Assembly: GCF_004345665.1 (NCBI RefSeq) | Contig: NZ_SLWR01000004.1 | Coordinates: 186,001 to 250,000 of the forward strand | Direction: 5' to 3' | Length of the DNA: 64,000 nucleotides | Origin: Kribbella antiqua | GTDB lineage: Bacteria; Actinomycetota; Actinomycetes; Propionibacteriales; Kribbellaceae | Shown: one piece after another, positions 16,687 to 25,259 of the stretch | How positions within the stretch are numbered: the stretch's first letter is position 1 | How the letters are laid out: every line of letters begins with the position of its first letter | Notes under the pieces: generated by a model | The model's input: only the letters and a program-made list of their open reading frames with translations | Told to the model about the DNA's origin: nothing | The model's database searches: none | Position numbers and translations under genes: made by a program

Positions 16687-16718
16687 GTCTCGCGGGCTGC
16701 CGATTACCCCACGGGGGA
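16647..16718 (-). tRNA. tRNA-Gln (anticodon UUG)
   Basis: 72 nt. Acceptor arms TCCCCCG and CGGGGGA pair over 7 bases; discriminator G; no encoded CCA. The anticodon stem CGAGA/TCTCG holds loop CTTTGAA, giving TTG at 16685-16683. The T stem CCAGG/CCTGG has loop ATCGAAA, so position 54 is A instead of the usual T. It runs divergently from the desaturase promoter and serves as the integration site of the decayed element. Confidence 0.88.
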
Positions 16719-16775
16719 TCGTGGTCGCCGGGACAGTTTGCCATGGAGTGGGGTACTCGACACGCTGAGGGGTTC

Positions 16776-16814
16776 CTTACCTACGGCTCCGTAGGTTACG
16801 GTAGCGTAGGTAAG
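16776..16814 (+). promoter_or_regulatory. Palindromic operator upstream of the desaturase
   Basis: A perfect CCTACGG-CT-CCGTAGG palindrome (16780-16795) lies inside a wider inverted repeat, CTTACCTACG (16776) to CGTAGGTAAG (16814). It is 28 bases before the desaturase start. A TetR-type regulator, encoded just downstream, is the obvious candidate to bind it. Confidence 0.75.
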
Positions 16815-16841
16815 CAGCACTCCAGCCCGAGGGAAACGCCA

Positions 16842-17849
16842 ATGACTCCACCTGCCACTGCCGCACCGGAGGCGCCCGTCCGCGCCCAGCAGGCCGACGA
16901 GTTCGACGTCGACACCGGGACGCTCGGTGGTGAGCAGAAGAAGCCCTGGGAGCAGCTCGCGCTGGCGTTGTTCATCGGGATCCCGTTCCTCGCCGTGCTG
17001 GCCGCCGTACCGATCGCGTGGGGCGGTTTCCTCGGCTGGCGCGACGTGATCCTCGCGGTCGTGTTCTACACGGTCGCCGGGCACGGCATCTCGATCGGCT
17101 TCCACCGGCTGTTCACGCACAAGTCGTTCAAGCCGAACCGGCCGATGAAATACGCCCTCGCCATCGCCGGCTCGCTGGCGATCGAGGGTCCGGTGATCCG
17201 CTGGGTCGCCGACCACCGCAAGCACCACAAGTTCTCCGACCGCGACGGTGACCCGCACAGCCCGTGGAAGTACGGCACCAGCCTCGGCGCGCTGACCAAG
17301 GGTTTCGTGCACGCGCATGTCGGCTGGCTGTTCGACACCGAGCAGACCCCGCAGCGCCAGTACGCGCCGGATCTGCTGAAGGACAAGGACATCATCAAGG
17401 TGTCCCGGATGTTCCCGCTGCTGGTGACGATCTCCGTGCTGATGCCGGCCGTCATCGGCGGCCTCTGGTCCTGGTCCATCGGCGGCGCGCTGACCGCGTT
17501 CTTCTGGGCCAGCCTGGTCCGGATCGCACTGCTGCACCACGTCACCTGGTCGATCAACTCGATCTGCCACACCATCGGCGACCGGCCGTTCAAGAGCCGT
17601 GACAAATCCGGCAACGTGTGGTGGCTGGCGATCCTCAGCCAGGGCGAGTCGTGGCACAACCTGCACCACTCGGACCCGACCTGCGCGCGGCACGGCGTAC
17701 TGAAGGGCCAGCTCGACACGTCCGCGCGCACCATCTGGTTCTTCGAGAAGATGGGCTGGGTGAGCGACGTACGCTGGCCGGTCCGGGAGCGCCTGGAGGC
17801 ACGCCGGGTCGACGCCGATGCGAAGACTCGCCTGAAAGCCGCTGCCTGA
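16842..17849 (+). CDS. Acyl-CoA (stearoyl-CoA-type) delta-9 desaturase
   Basis: 335 residues from ATG 16842; the frame is open to 16743 but that would run through the operator. Membrane di-iron enzyme with the three His boxes HRLFTH, DHRKHHK and WHNLHH, and hydrophobic pairs such as LALALFIGIPFLAVLAAVPI. It introduces a cis double bond into fatty acyl chains, using an electron donor not encoded nearby. The TetR gene follows 62 bases later in the same direction, an arrangement typical of lipid-responsive desaturase control. Confidence 0.95.
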   Translation: MTPPATAAPEAPVRAQQADEFDVDTGTLGGEQKKPWEQLALALFIGIPFLAVLAAVPIAWGGFLGWRDVILAVVFYTVAGHGISIGFHRLFTHKSFKPNRPMKYALAIAGSLAIEGPVIRWVADHRKHHKFSDRDGDPHSPWKYGTSLGALTKGFVHAHVGWLFDTEQTPQRQYAPDLLKDKDIIKVSRMFPLLVTISVLMPAVIGGLWSWSIGGALTAFFWASLVRIALLHHVTWSINSICHTIGDRPFKSRDKSGNVWWLAILSQGESWHNLHHSDPTCARHGVLKGQLDTSARTIWFFEKMGWVSDVRWPVRERLEARRVDADAKTRLKAAA

Positions 17850-17911
17850 AGGAGCCGTAAAACTTCCACCGGCAACACCGAAGTACGGCATGATGCTGAC
17901 GTGATCTCGAC

Positions 17912-18553
17912 GTGACGGAACCCAAACCGCGGCGGTCCGGCCGAGTCCGGATGACCAGTGCCGAGCGTCGCGAACAACTCATCACCATTGCCCGCGGCCT
18001 GTTCGCGCTCAAGGGGTACGAGGCGACGTCGGTGGAGGAGATCGCGGCCCGGGCCGAGGTCTCCAAGCCGGTCGTGTACGAGCACTTCGGCGGCAAAGAG
18101 GGCCTGTACGCCGTCGTCGTCGACCGCGAGGTACGCGCGCTGCTCGACGGCGTCACCCAGTCACTCACAGCCGGACGCGCGCACGAGCTGGTCGAGCAGG
18201 CGGCACTCGCGTTGCTCGACTACATCGAGAACAACTCCGACGGCTTCCGCATCCTGGTCCGCGACTCACCGGTCGGGTCGGCCAGCGGCTCGTTCGTCTC
18301 GATCCTCAGCGACGTCGGTACGCGCGTCGAGCACATCCTGGCCGAGGAGTTCAAACGCCGCGGGCTGGACCCGAAGAACGCGCCGATGTACGCGCAGATG
18401 CTGGTCGGCATGGTCGCGCTCACCGGCCAGTGGTGGCTCGACGCCCGCAAGCCGAAGAAGCCCGACGTCGCCGCTCACCTGGTCAACCTCGCCTGGAACG
18501 GCCTCTCCGGCCTCGAAGCCAAGCCCACCCTCTCGACGCGTCCGCACAAATAG
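17912..18553 (+). CDS. TetR-family transcriptional regulator
   Basis: 213 residues from GTG 17912. N-terminal HTH: RREQLITIARGLFALKGYEA then TSVEEIAARAEVSKPVVYEH, with FGGKEGLY after it. The C-terminal ligand domain ends in an Arg/Lys-rich tail. Located directly after the desaturase gene, whose promoter carries a long palindrome, so it probably regulates membrane-lipid desaturation in response to an acyl ligand (inference from context). Confidence 0.93.
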   Translation: MTEPKPRRSGRVRMTSAERREQLITIARGLFALKGYEATSVEEIAARAEVSKPVVYEHFGGKEGLYAVVVDREVRALLDGVTQSLTAGRAHELVEQAALALLDYIENNSDGFRILVRDSPVGSASGSFVSILSDVGTRVEHILAEEFKRRGLDPKNAPMYAQMLVGMVALTGQWWLDARKPKKPDVAAHLVNLAWNGLSGLEAKPTLSTRPHK

Positions 18554-18734
18554 CGGACCTGCAGCACTCGCCAACCTCGACCAACGGCGAGCGTCGCCCG
18601 GCAGTTGAGCGTGAGTAGCGCACGTCCGCGGTGGTTGGTGAGTGGCGGAGATCCGCAATCCGCGACCGCGGTCGTACGCGACATCCGCCTGTGGCATGAC
18701 CCCGCCGCCTGCGGATCCCCGTACCCTGGCCCGC

Positions 18735-19916
18735 ATGACGGGGATCCTCGCCGCGCGACCTCTGCCTGCCCGCAGCCAGGCGTTCGACCTGCTGCTCGCC
18801 GGCACGTTGTGCATGACCGCCGGCTTCCTGTCGCTCGCGCAGGTCCGGCTCGCCGGCGTCCTCGCGTTCGGCATGCTCGTCCCGCTGATCTGGCGCCGGA
18901 CCCGCCCCGAGCTCACCTTCTTCGCCGTCTCGTCGGTCGCCGTCCTGCAGTGGCTGTCCGACACCCAGCTGATGGCCGGCAACGTCGGCCTGCTCATCGC
19001 GCTCTACGCGATCTCCGTGTACGGCGAAGTCCGCTACAGCCGCATCGCCCTGGGCGTCGGCGGCCTCGGCGTCCTGATGGCGACGGCGCGGTACTACGGC
19101 AACAGCGACTGGCGCCAGCAGGTGACCATGATGGTTGCCCTCGGCGCCCTCGTGTTCGGCGTCTGGGCGATCGGCGAGCGACGCCGTACCAGGGGTCTGT
19201 ACGTCGCCCAACTCGAGGAGCGGGCGGCCCAGTTGGAACGGGATCGCGACCGCGAATCCAAGCTCGCCGTGTCCAACGAGCGGACCCGGATCGCCCGCGA
19301 GATCCACGACGTGGTCGCGCACGGCCTGTCCATCATGATCGTCCAGGCCGACGGCGGACTGTACGCCGCCGACGCCTCACCCGAGCAGGCGAAGAAGGCG
19401 CTCGCCACCATCGGCGACACCGGCCGGGCCTCGCTGACCGAGATGCGCAAAATGCTCGGCCTGCTCAAGCAGGACGAGCAGCTCGAGCTCGACCCGGACC
19501 AGCCCCGCCCGCAACCCGGCGTCTCCTCGCTGCCTGAGCTGGTAGAAAACGTTCGCCAAGCCGGGCTGGCCGTGGATTACGAGGTGACCGGCCGGCCGCG
19601 CGATCTGCCTGCCCTCCTCGGGCTCACGGCGTACCGGATCGTGCAGGAAGGTCTGACCAACACGCTGAAACACGCCGGGCCGGGAGCGCGTACCTCAGTC
19701 CGGCTGGACTTCGGCCGCGAGATGCTGACCGTGGTGGTCAGCGACGACGGCCGGGGTGCCGGGGTCGCGCCGAGCTCGGATCCGGGTCACGGCCTGGTGG
19801 GGATGCGGCAGCGCGCCTCGATCTCGGGCGGTACGGTGAGCGCCGGACCGAAGCCGGGCGGCGGTTACGAGGTGATCGCCAGGCTCCCGTACCACCTGAC
19901 TGGAGGAGAGCAGTGA
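18735..19916 (+). CDS. Sensor histidine kinase (HisKA_3 / DesK-like)
   Basis: About 393 residues from ATG 18735; upstream ATGs at 18642 and 18696 are possible and no start has a clear ribosome site. Four to five membrane segments occupy the first 130 residues, then a coiled-coil linker (LEERAAQLERDRDRE), the HisKA_3 box RIAREIHDVVAHGLSIM with the phosphorylated His, and a HATPase domain (EGLTNTLKHAG, SDDGRGAG, GHGLVGMRQRA). It overlaps the response regulator start by 4 bases. The following ABC transporter is a likely target, as in many actinobacterial kinase/regulator/ABC sets. Confidence 0.92.
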   Translation: MTGILAARPLPARSQAFDLLLAGTLCMTAGFLSLAQVRLAGVLAFGMLVPLIWRRTRPELTFFAVSSVAVLQWLSDTQLMAGNVGLLIALYAISVYGEVRYSRIALGVGGLGVLMATARYYGNSDWRQQVTMMVALGALVFGVWAIGERRRTRGLYVAQLEERAAQLERDRDRESKLAVSNERTRIAREIHDVVAHGLSIMIVQADGGLYAADASPEQAKKALATIGDTGRASLTEMRKMLGLLKQDEQLELDPDQPRPQPGVSSLPELVENVRQAGLAVDYEVTGRPRDLPALLGLTAYRIVQEGLTNTLKHAGPGARTSVRLDFGREMLTVVVSDDGRGAGVAPSSDPGHGLVGMRQRASISGGTVSAGPKPGGGYEVIARLPYHLTGGEQ

Positions 19917-20581
19917 CGGACGACGTGATCCGGGTGTTCCTGGTGGATGACCAGGAGCTGGTCCGGGCCGGGTTCACGATGCTGGTGGATTCGCAGGCGG
20001 ACATGCGGGTGGTCGGCCAGGCGGGCGACGGCGGCGAGGCGCTGGAGAAGATCCAGGTGACCGCGAGCGACGTCGTACTGATGGATGTGCGGATGCCGCG
20101 GCTGGACGGCGTCGAGGCGACCCGGCGACTGCAGTCGTTGCCGCAGGCACCCAAGGTGATCGTGCTGACGACCTTCGACCTGGACGAGTACGCGTTCGCC
20201 GCGATCAAGGCCGGCGCGGCCGGGTTCCTGCTGAAGAACACGCCGCCGGCGGACCTGCTGTCCGCGATCCGTCAGGTGCACTCCGGTGATGCCGTGGTCT
20301 CTCCCAGTACGACGAAACGGCTGCTGGAGCACTTCGCCGGCGCACTACCCGATGCCGAGGTGGAGCGCCCGGACCTCGCCGATCTCACCGCCCGCGAACG
20401 TGAGGTCCTGGTCGAGGTCGCCCGCGGTCTGTCCAACACCGAGATCGCCAAGCTCTTCACGTTGTCCGAGGCAACGGTCAAGACCCACATCGGCCGCATC
20501 TTGGCCAAAACCGGCCTCCGCGACCGCGTCGCCCTCGTCGTCCTCGGCTACGAAACCGGCCTGGTCAAGCCGAACAAGTAG
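19913..20581 (+). CDS. NarL-family response regulator
   Basis: 222 residues from GTG 19913, overlapping the kinase stop (GTGA). Receiver domain with acidic pair DD near residue 11 and phosphoacceptor Asp in VVLMDVRMPRLDG; LuxR-type HTH at about 150-210 (LTAREREVLVEVARGLSNTE, ATVKTHIGRILAKTGLRDRV). Expected to act on genes nearby, perhaps the ABC transporter 200 bases downstream. Confidence 0.95.
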   Translation: MTDDVIRVFLVDDQELVRAGFTMLVDSQADMRVVGQAGDGGEALEKIQVTASDVVLMDVRMPRLDGVEATRRLQSLPQAPKVIVLTTFDLDEYAFAAIKAGAAGFLLKNTPPADLLSAIRQVHSGDAVVSPSTTKRLLEHFAGALPDAEVERPDLADLTAREREVLVEVARGLSNTEIAKLFTLSEATVKTHIGRILAKTGLRDRVALVVLGYETGLVKPNK

Positions 20582-20672
20582 CGGACGCCCAGGCCATCAC
20601 AATCCACGGCATTGGCCGGCACCGCCGCCTGGCGGCGCCTTTCGACCGCGGTTGTGATGGCCTGGGCGTCCG
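20582..20672. repeat. Dispersed inverted-repeat element, copy 1
   Basis: Arms of 21 bases (20582-20602 and 20652-20672) are perfect inverted copies, beginning CGGACGCCCAGGCCATCACA. The inner 49 bases form further GC-rich pairing (CGCCGCCTGGCGGCG). The left arm starts immediately after the response-regulator stop. The motif CCAGGCCATCACAATC also occurs in the element at 33124-33214, so this looks like a dispersed palindromic repeat and may act as a terminator. Confidence 0.85.
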
Positions 20673-20786
20673 TACGACTCAGGTCGTACGAGGAGTGCAG
20701 CCCGCGGTCCGACGGAATCCACACGCCTGATCACTAACTTCTTGGGCAGCGACAGGGACGGCCTGTCGGTGGAACCGAGGAGTGAG

Positions 20787-21566
20787 ATGAGTTTGCAGAC
20801 CGGGGAGCTTGCGGTCGGGCGGTTGGCGCAGGACGGGATGCCGCGGGCGGCGATCCGGGCGCACGAGTTGCGCAAGGTGTACGGACAGGGTGACACCGCC
20901 GTCGCCGCGCTCGACGGCATCTCGGTCGACTTCGCCGTCGGCCACTTCACCGCGATCATGGGCCCGTCGGGCTCGGGCAAGTCCACTCTGATGCACTGCC
21001 TCGCCGGTCTCGACACTCCGACCAGCGGTCAGGTCCTGCTGGGCGAGACCGAGCTGACCCACCTTCCGGACGCCGAGCTGACGAAGATCCGGCGGGACCG
21101 GGTAGGTTTCGTTTTCCAGTCGTTCAACCTGCTCCCGATGCTGACGGCCAAGGACAACATCCTGCTGCCGCTCGAGCTCGGCAACCGCAAGCCCGACCAG
21201 CAATGGTTTTCTACGCTGATCGACGTACTCGGGCTGGGCGATCGCCTGACCCACCGGCCGTCGGAATTGTCCGGTGGTCAGCAGCAACGCGTCGCCGTCG
21301 CCCGCGCGCTGGTGGGACGCCCGGAGGTCGTGTTCGCCGATGAGCCGACCGGAAACCTGGACTCCCGCGCCGGTGCCGAGGTGCTTGGCTTCCTCCGCCG
21401 TTCGGTCCGCGAGTTCGGCCAAACGGTCGTCATGGTGACGCACGATCCGCTCGCCGCGTCGTACGCCGACCGCGTCGTGATGCTTGCCGATGGCAAACTT
21501 GCCGGCGAGCTCTACGACCCGACTCCGGAGACGGTGCTCGACGCGCTGCGGCAGCTGGGGGCCTGA
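20787..21566 (+). CDS. ABC transporter ATP-binding protein (MacB/LolD type)
   Basis: 259 residues from ATG 20787, preceded by GAGGAG. Walker A GPSGSGKST, Q-loop FQSFNLLPMLT, signature LSGGQQQR, Walker B VVFADEP, H-loop VTHD. The N-terminal 25 residues before IRAHELRKVYG are unusual for the family. It partners with the large permease that starts 2 bases after its stop. Such pairs act as mechanotransmitters or exporters for peptides, lipids or antibiotics. Confidence 0.95.
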   Translation: MSLQTGELAVGRLAQDGMPRAAIRAHELRKVYGQGDTAVAALDGISVDFAVGHFTAIMGPSGSGKSTLMHCLAGLDTPTSGQVLLGETELTHLPDAELTKIRRDRVGFVFQSFNLLPMLTAKDNILLPLELGNRKPDQQWFSTLIDVLGLGDRLTHRPSELSGGQQQRVAVARALVGRPEVVFADEPTGNLDSRAGAEVLGFLRRSVREFGQTVVMVTHDPLAASYADRVVMLADGKLAGELYDPTPETVLDALRQLGA

Positions 21567-21567
21567 G

Positions 21568-24030
21568 GTGCGACGTTCCATCCTCTCCTCGCTGCGCGCC
21601 CACCTGGGCCGCCTGATCGCCGCTTGCCTGGCAATCGTTCTCGGCGTCGGCTTCGGCACTCTCGCGATGACCGCACACGCGTCCGCGTCGAACGGCATCG
21701 ACGAGACCATCGGCGCCAAGTACCGCGGTGTCGACACCGTCGTCTCCCCAGAAAACGCATCCATCACCGCAACCGATGTCGCCAAACTCAAGAAGCTTCC
21801 GCAGGCAGACTCGGTGGTAACGCTCACTACCGCCTACCTGACCGCCGCGTTCCCCGGCCTGGTCCGCCCGGCAGGCCTCGGCGTCGACGCGCTCTACGAC
21901 ACCACCCGGATCGCCGGTCCTGGTACGTCGTCCGGCCGGTTGCCGACCGCAACGAACGAGATCGCCCTGCCGGCCAAGCTGGCCGCGAAGTACAAGGTCG
22001 CGATCGGCCAGACTTTGCGGCTCAACTCGTACGACGGCAAGTCCTGGAACGTCACCATCGTCGGCCTGCTCGACGACTCCAAGTCCGTCGGCTCGTCGTC
22101 AGCCGTCGCCACCCCGGCCGCGGTGAAGAGATTCGAACCAGACGCCTTCATCAGCGCGGTCGGGATCGCCGCCAAACCGGGCGTCGATCAGCAAACGTTG
22201 GCTAGCGCGGTCCAAGGCGCTCTCTCCGGTGACCTCAAGGTGTACACCGGCGAGGAGTGGATCCAGCACGAAGTCGAGAGCTACACGCACGGCATCGACG
22301 TACTCGGCGGGGTCTTCGGCATGTTCGCCGTGATCGCGTTGTTCGTCGCGTGCCTCGTCATCGGGAACACGTTCACTATCGTGATCGCCCAGCGCACGCG
22401 CGAGATGGCGCTGCTGCGGTGCGTAGGCGCATCCCGTCGCCAGGTGTTCTCGTCCGTACTCGCGGAAGCATCCGTGGTCGGGGTGATCGCGTCGACAATC
22501 GGTGTCGTCTTCGGTATCGCGCTGTCGGCACTGGGACTGGCACTGTCCCGCGAGTTCGATTGGGGTATCCCGCCGGTTCCGCTGCACCTCGACCTGTGGT
22601 CGGTGTTCCTGCCACTCCTGCTGGGAACGTTTGCCACCATCGCGGCTGCCGTCGTTCCGGCTCGTCGTGCGACCAAGGTGGCTCCGCTGGCGGCGCTTCG
22701 GCCGGAGGCTGCTCCGGCGGCTGCGTCCAAAGCCGGCGTACTACGTTTGATCGTTGGCTTCCTGCTGTTGACGAGTGGCGGGTCGTTGCTGGCCGGTGGG
22801 GCTCGCGGGCATCAGGTGCTGATCGGTGTCGCAGGCGGCGTTGTCTCGTTCCTCGGCGTCCTAGCGATCGGCTCGCTGCTCGTGCCGGCGTTGATTCGTT
22901 TGCTCGGGGCGCTGCCGGCTCGGACCGGTGGGGTTCCGTCGCGGATCGCGGTCGCGAACGCCGTACGGAATCCGAAGCGCACGGCGGCTACCACCTCGGC
23001 GCTGCTGATCGGGGTGACGCTGATCAGTCTCACCTGCGTCGGGATCGCGTCGGTGCGGAAGACGTTCGACGTGTCGATGGACGGGCAGTATCCGGTCGAC
23101 ATCATGGTTGCCGCGTACAACGAGAAGATGCCGGCCGGGGCTGAGCAACAACTGCGGGACATCAAGGGTGTGACGCAGGTCGTTCCGGTCAGCAGGGTGG
23201 ACGTGAAGACCGGTGGTCAGGAGCTGCCGGTGACCGGGATCGACCAGTCCTCGGCAGGGAGCGTTATCCACAATCCTGAGCTGGTCGCGCAGTTGAAACC
23301 CGGCACCGCCTTGCTGGACCACTCGACGATGCACATGCTCGGGGTCGAGGACGGCGGGAAGCTCACGGTCGTTTCAGGTGCGCGGAAGCTCACCTTGACG
23401 GCGCAGGGAGCGACCGGTCTCGACGCGATCACCATCACCGCAGCCGATCTGCATCGGCTCGCTCCCGGTACTGCAGTTAGCGGTTTCTGGCTGGCGTCCG
23501 ATCCGAAGGCGGACGGCGCGGAGGTGATCGACGCGGTGCAGCAATCGATACCTACGGTGAAGGAGCTGTCGGTCGAAGGTGGACTGGCGGAGCGAAGCAG
23601 CTACACGAAGATCTTCGACGTGCTGCTGATCGTCGGGATCGGGCTGCTCGGGGTGTCGGTGCTGATCGCTTTGGTTGGCGTCGGCAACACCCTCAGCCTG
23701 TCGGTGCTGGAGCGGACCCGGGAGAACGCGTTGCTCAGGGCAATGGGTCTGACCCGCCGTCAGCTCCGTGGCATGCTCGCCGTCGAATCGTTGCTGATGG
23801 CACTAGTTGCCGCCGGCCTCGGAATCGCCCTCGGCCTCATCTACGGCTGGACCGGTACCAGCGCCCTGATGGCCGGGCAAACCTCCGACGGCGGCGTCGA
23901 ATACGCCGTACCACTCGGCCTGCTCGCGACAATCGCCGCAGTCGCCGCGATCGCCGGCCTCCTGGCCTCAGTCCTCCCCGCCCGCCGAGCCGCCAAAGTC
24001 TCCCCCGCCGGCGCCCTGGCAAACGAGTAA
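21568..24030 (+). CDS. FtsX/MacB-like ABC permease (two FtsX domains)
   Basis: 820 residues from GTG 21568, one base after the ATPase stop. It begins with a membrane anchor (LIAACLAIVLGVGFGTLAM), then an extracellular MacB-like domain, three membrane segments (VFGMFAVIALFVACLVIGNT ...), a fourth central pair, a second extracellular domain and a final FtsX domain (LLIVGIGLLGVSVLIALVGV, then ERTRENALLRAMGLTRRQLR). This ten-segment layout with duplicated FtsX units is typical of actinobacterial permeases beside NarL-type two-component systems and often involved in antimicrobial response. Confidence 0.93.
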   Translation: MRRSILSSLRAHLGRLIAACLAIVLGVGFGTLAMTAHASASNGIDETIGAKYRGVDTVVSPENASITATDVAKLKKLPQADSVVTLTTAYLTAAFPGLVRPAGLGVDALYDTTRIAGPGTSSGRLPTATNEIALPAKLAAKYKVAIGQTLRLNSYDGKSWNVTIVGLLDDSKSVGSSSAVATPAAVKRFEPDAFISAVGIAAKPGVDQQTLASAVQGALSGDLKVYTGEEWIQHEVESYTHGIDVLGGVFGMFAVIALFVACLVIGNTFTIVIAQRTREMALLRCVGASRRQVFSSVLAEASVVGVIASTIGVVFGIALSALGLALSREFDWGIPPVPLHLDLWSVFLPLLLGTFATIAAAVVPARRATKVAPLAALRPEAAPAAASKAGVLRLIVGFLLLTSGGSLLAGGARGHQVLIGVAGGVVSFLGVLAIGSLLVPALIRLLGALPARTGGVPSRIAVANAVRNPKRTAATTSALLIGVTLISLTCVGIASVRKTFDVSMDGQYPVDIMVAAYNEKMPAGAEQQLRDIKGVTQVVPVSRVDVKTGGQELPVTGIDQSSAGSVIHNPELVAQLKPGTALLDHSTMHMLGVEDGGKLTVVSGARKLTLTAQGATGLDAITITAADLHRLAPGTAVSGFWLASDPKADGAEVIDAVQQSIPTVKELSVEGGLAERSSYTKIFDVLLIVGIGLLGVSVLIALVGVGNTLSLSVLERTRENALLRAMGLTRRQLRGMLAVESLLMALVAAGLGIALGLIYGWTGTSALMAGQTSDGGVEYAVPLGLLATIAAVAAIAGLLASVLPARRAAKVSPAGALANE

Positions 24031-24031
24031 C

Positions 24032-24379
24032 TCAGAGGATCTCGACTCTGTTTCCGTGGCCGTCGGTGGTGTGGAATCGCCGGCGGCCCGGGATGGTTTC
24101 GTTGTCCCAGGTGACGGGGCAGCCGCGCTTCTCAAGCTTTTCGGCCAAGGCGTCCAGGTCGTCGACCGCGAGTGCTGGATGAGCCTTCTTTGCCGGCTGG
24201 AAGTCTTGCTCGACGCCGACGTGGACTTCCGCCGTACCAGCCCGGAACCAGCACCCACCGCGAGCCTTCAGCAGCGGCGGCTTCTCGAGCTCCGTCATGC
24301 CGAGCGCGTCCCGGTAGAACGCGCGGGCGACCTCCTCCCCACCCGGCGGGCACGAAACCTGCACGTGGTCCAGCCTCAT
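24032..24379 (-). CDS. VOC-family protein
   Basis: 115 residues from ATG 24379, which overlaps the stop of the upstream methyltransferase gene by one base (TGATG), so translation is coupled. VOC features: MRLDHVQVSCPPGGEEVARA, FYRDALGMTELEKPP, and the end FHTTDGHGNRVEIL with metal-ligand Glu. A longer open frame upstream is inside the methyltransferase gene. Glyoxalase-like; substrate unknown. Confidence 0.88.
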   Translation of the reverse strand: MRLDHVQVSCPPGGEEVARAFYRDALGMTELEKPPLLKARGGCWFRAGTAEVHVGVEQDFQPAKKAHPALAVDDLDALAEKLEKRGCPVTWDNETIPGRRRFHTTDGHGNRVEIL

Positions 24380-25167
24380 CAGCTCACCTTCTTCTGAGCC
24401 ACCGCGAAGATCCGCCGGAACGGCAGCAGCGTCCCGTACTCGCGTTGCGGATAAGCCTCCGCCAACCTGGCGCCGTACTCCGCCTCGAACCGCACCCGCA
24501 ACTCCTCCGGCAGCGACTGCAGCACCGGCCGAGCACACGTACCCTTCACCCACTCCAGTACGGCGTTGTCCCCTTGCAGCAAGTGGAAGTACGTCGTCTC
24601 CCACGCATCCACCAGGCAACCCAAAGCACTGAGAGCATCGACATACGTATCCGGCCCCGGGACCTCAGCACGAAGCGACGCGTCCTTCGCGTACTCCGCA
24701 TAGGGCTCGGTCCGAGACAACTCGCGCAGGATCGCGTGCGACGGCGCGTTGCCGTTGCCGGGGATCTGGATCGCCAACCACCCGCCCGGTCGCAGCGCCT
24801 CGACGAATCCGGGCAGCAGGTCGAGCTGCTCCGGGATCCATTGCAGCACCGCGTTCGTGACGATCACGTCGAGCGACCCTGGCTCGGCGCTCCACTCCAG
24901 CAGATCGCCGACCTCGAAGGTCAACCGCTCGTCGGCGTACTCCTGCGCCGCCTCGATCATCTGCGGCGAACTGTCGATACCGCGGATGGTTGCCTCCGGC
25001 CAGAGCTCCCGCAGCGTCGCGGTCAGGCTGCCCGGTCCGCAGCCGAGGTCGGCCACCGTACGTACGTCGTCCACCCGGATCCGGCCGACCAGGTCCGCGA
25101 ACGGGCGGCCGCGTTCCTCTGCGTAGGTGCCGTACTGCACCGGGTTCCAGACTGGTGAGGTTCGCAT
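24379..25167 (-). CDS. tam: Trans-aconitate 2-methyltransferase-like SAM methyltransferase
   Basis: 262 residues. N-terminus WNPVQYGTYAEERGRPFADL and SAM motif I VADLGCGPGSLTATL match the Tam family, with the NAVLQWIPE block at about 104-112 and GGWLAIQIPGN. The enzyme esterifies trans-aconitate, an inhibitor formed from cis-aconitate. Actinobacterial Tam homologues vary, so the exact substrate is less certain. First gene of a two-gene operon divergent from a MarR regulator across palindromic operators. Confidence 0.88.
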   Translation of the reverse strand: MRTSPVWNPVQYGTYAEERGRPFADLVGRIRVDDVRTVADLGCGPGSLTATLRELWPEATIRGIDSSPQMIEAAQEYADERLTFEVGDLLEWSAEPGSLDVIVTNAVLQWIPEQLDLLPGFVEALRPGGWLAIQIPGNGNAPSHAILRELSRTEPYAEYAKDASLRAEVPGPDTYVDALSALGCLVDAWETTYFHLLQGDNAVLEWVKGTCARPVLQSLPEELRVRFEAEYGARLAEAYPQREYGTLLPFRRIFAVAQKKVS

Positions 25168-25183
25168 GACGCTCCCAAGGATT

Positions 25184-25234
25184 TATCTTGATGTCGAGAT
25201 AACTGTAGGCACGCGAGTTGTCTTGATGTCAAGA
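25184..25234. promoter_or_regulatory. Two palindromic MarR-type operators between tam and the MarR gene
   Basis: TATCTTGATGTCGAGATA (25184-25201) and TCTTGATGTCAAGA (25221-25234) share the TCTTGATGTC core and are palindromic; the second is perfect. They lie between the divergent starts at 25167 and 25260, fitting dual control by the MarR regulator. Confidence 0.8.
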
Positions 25235-25259
25235 GTCTTGATGACGTAACCTCGACAGC

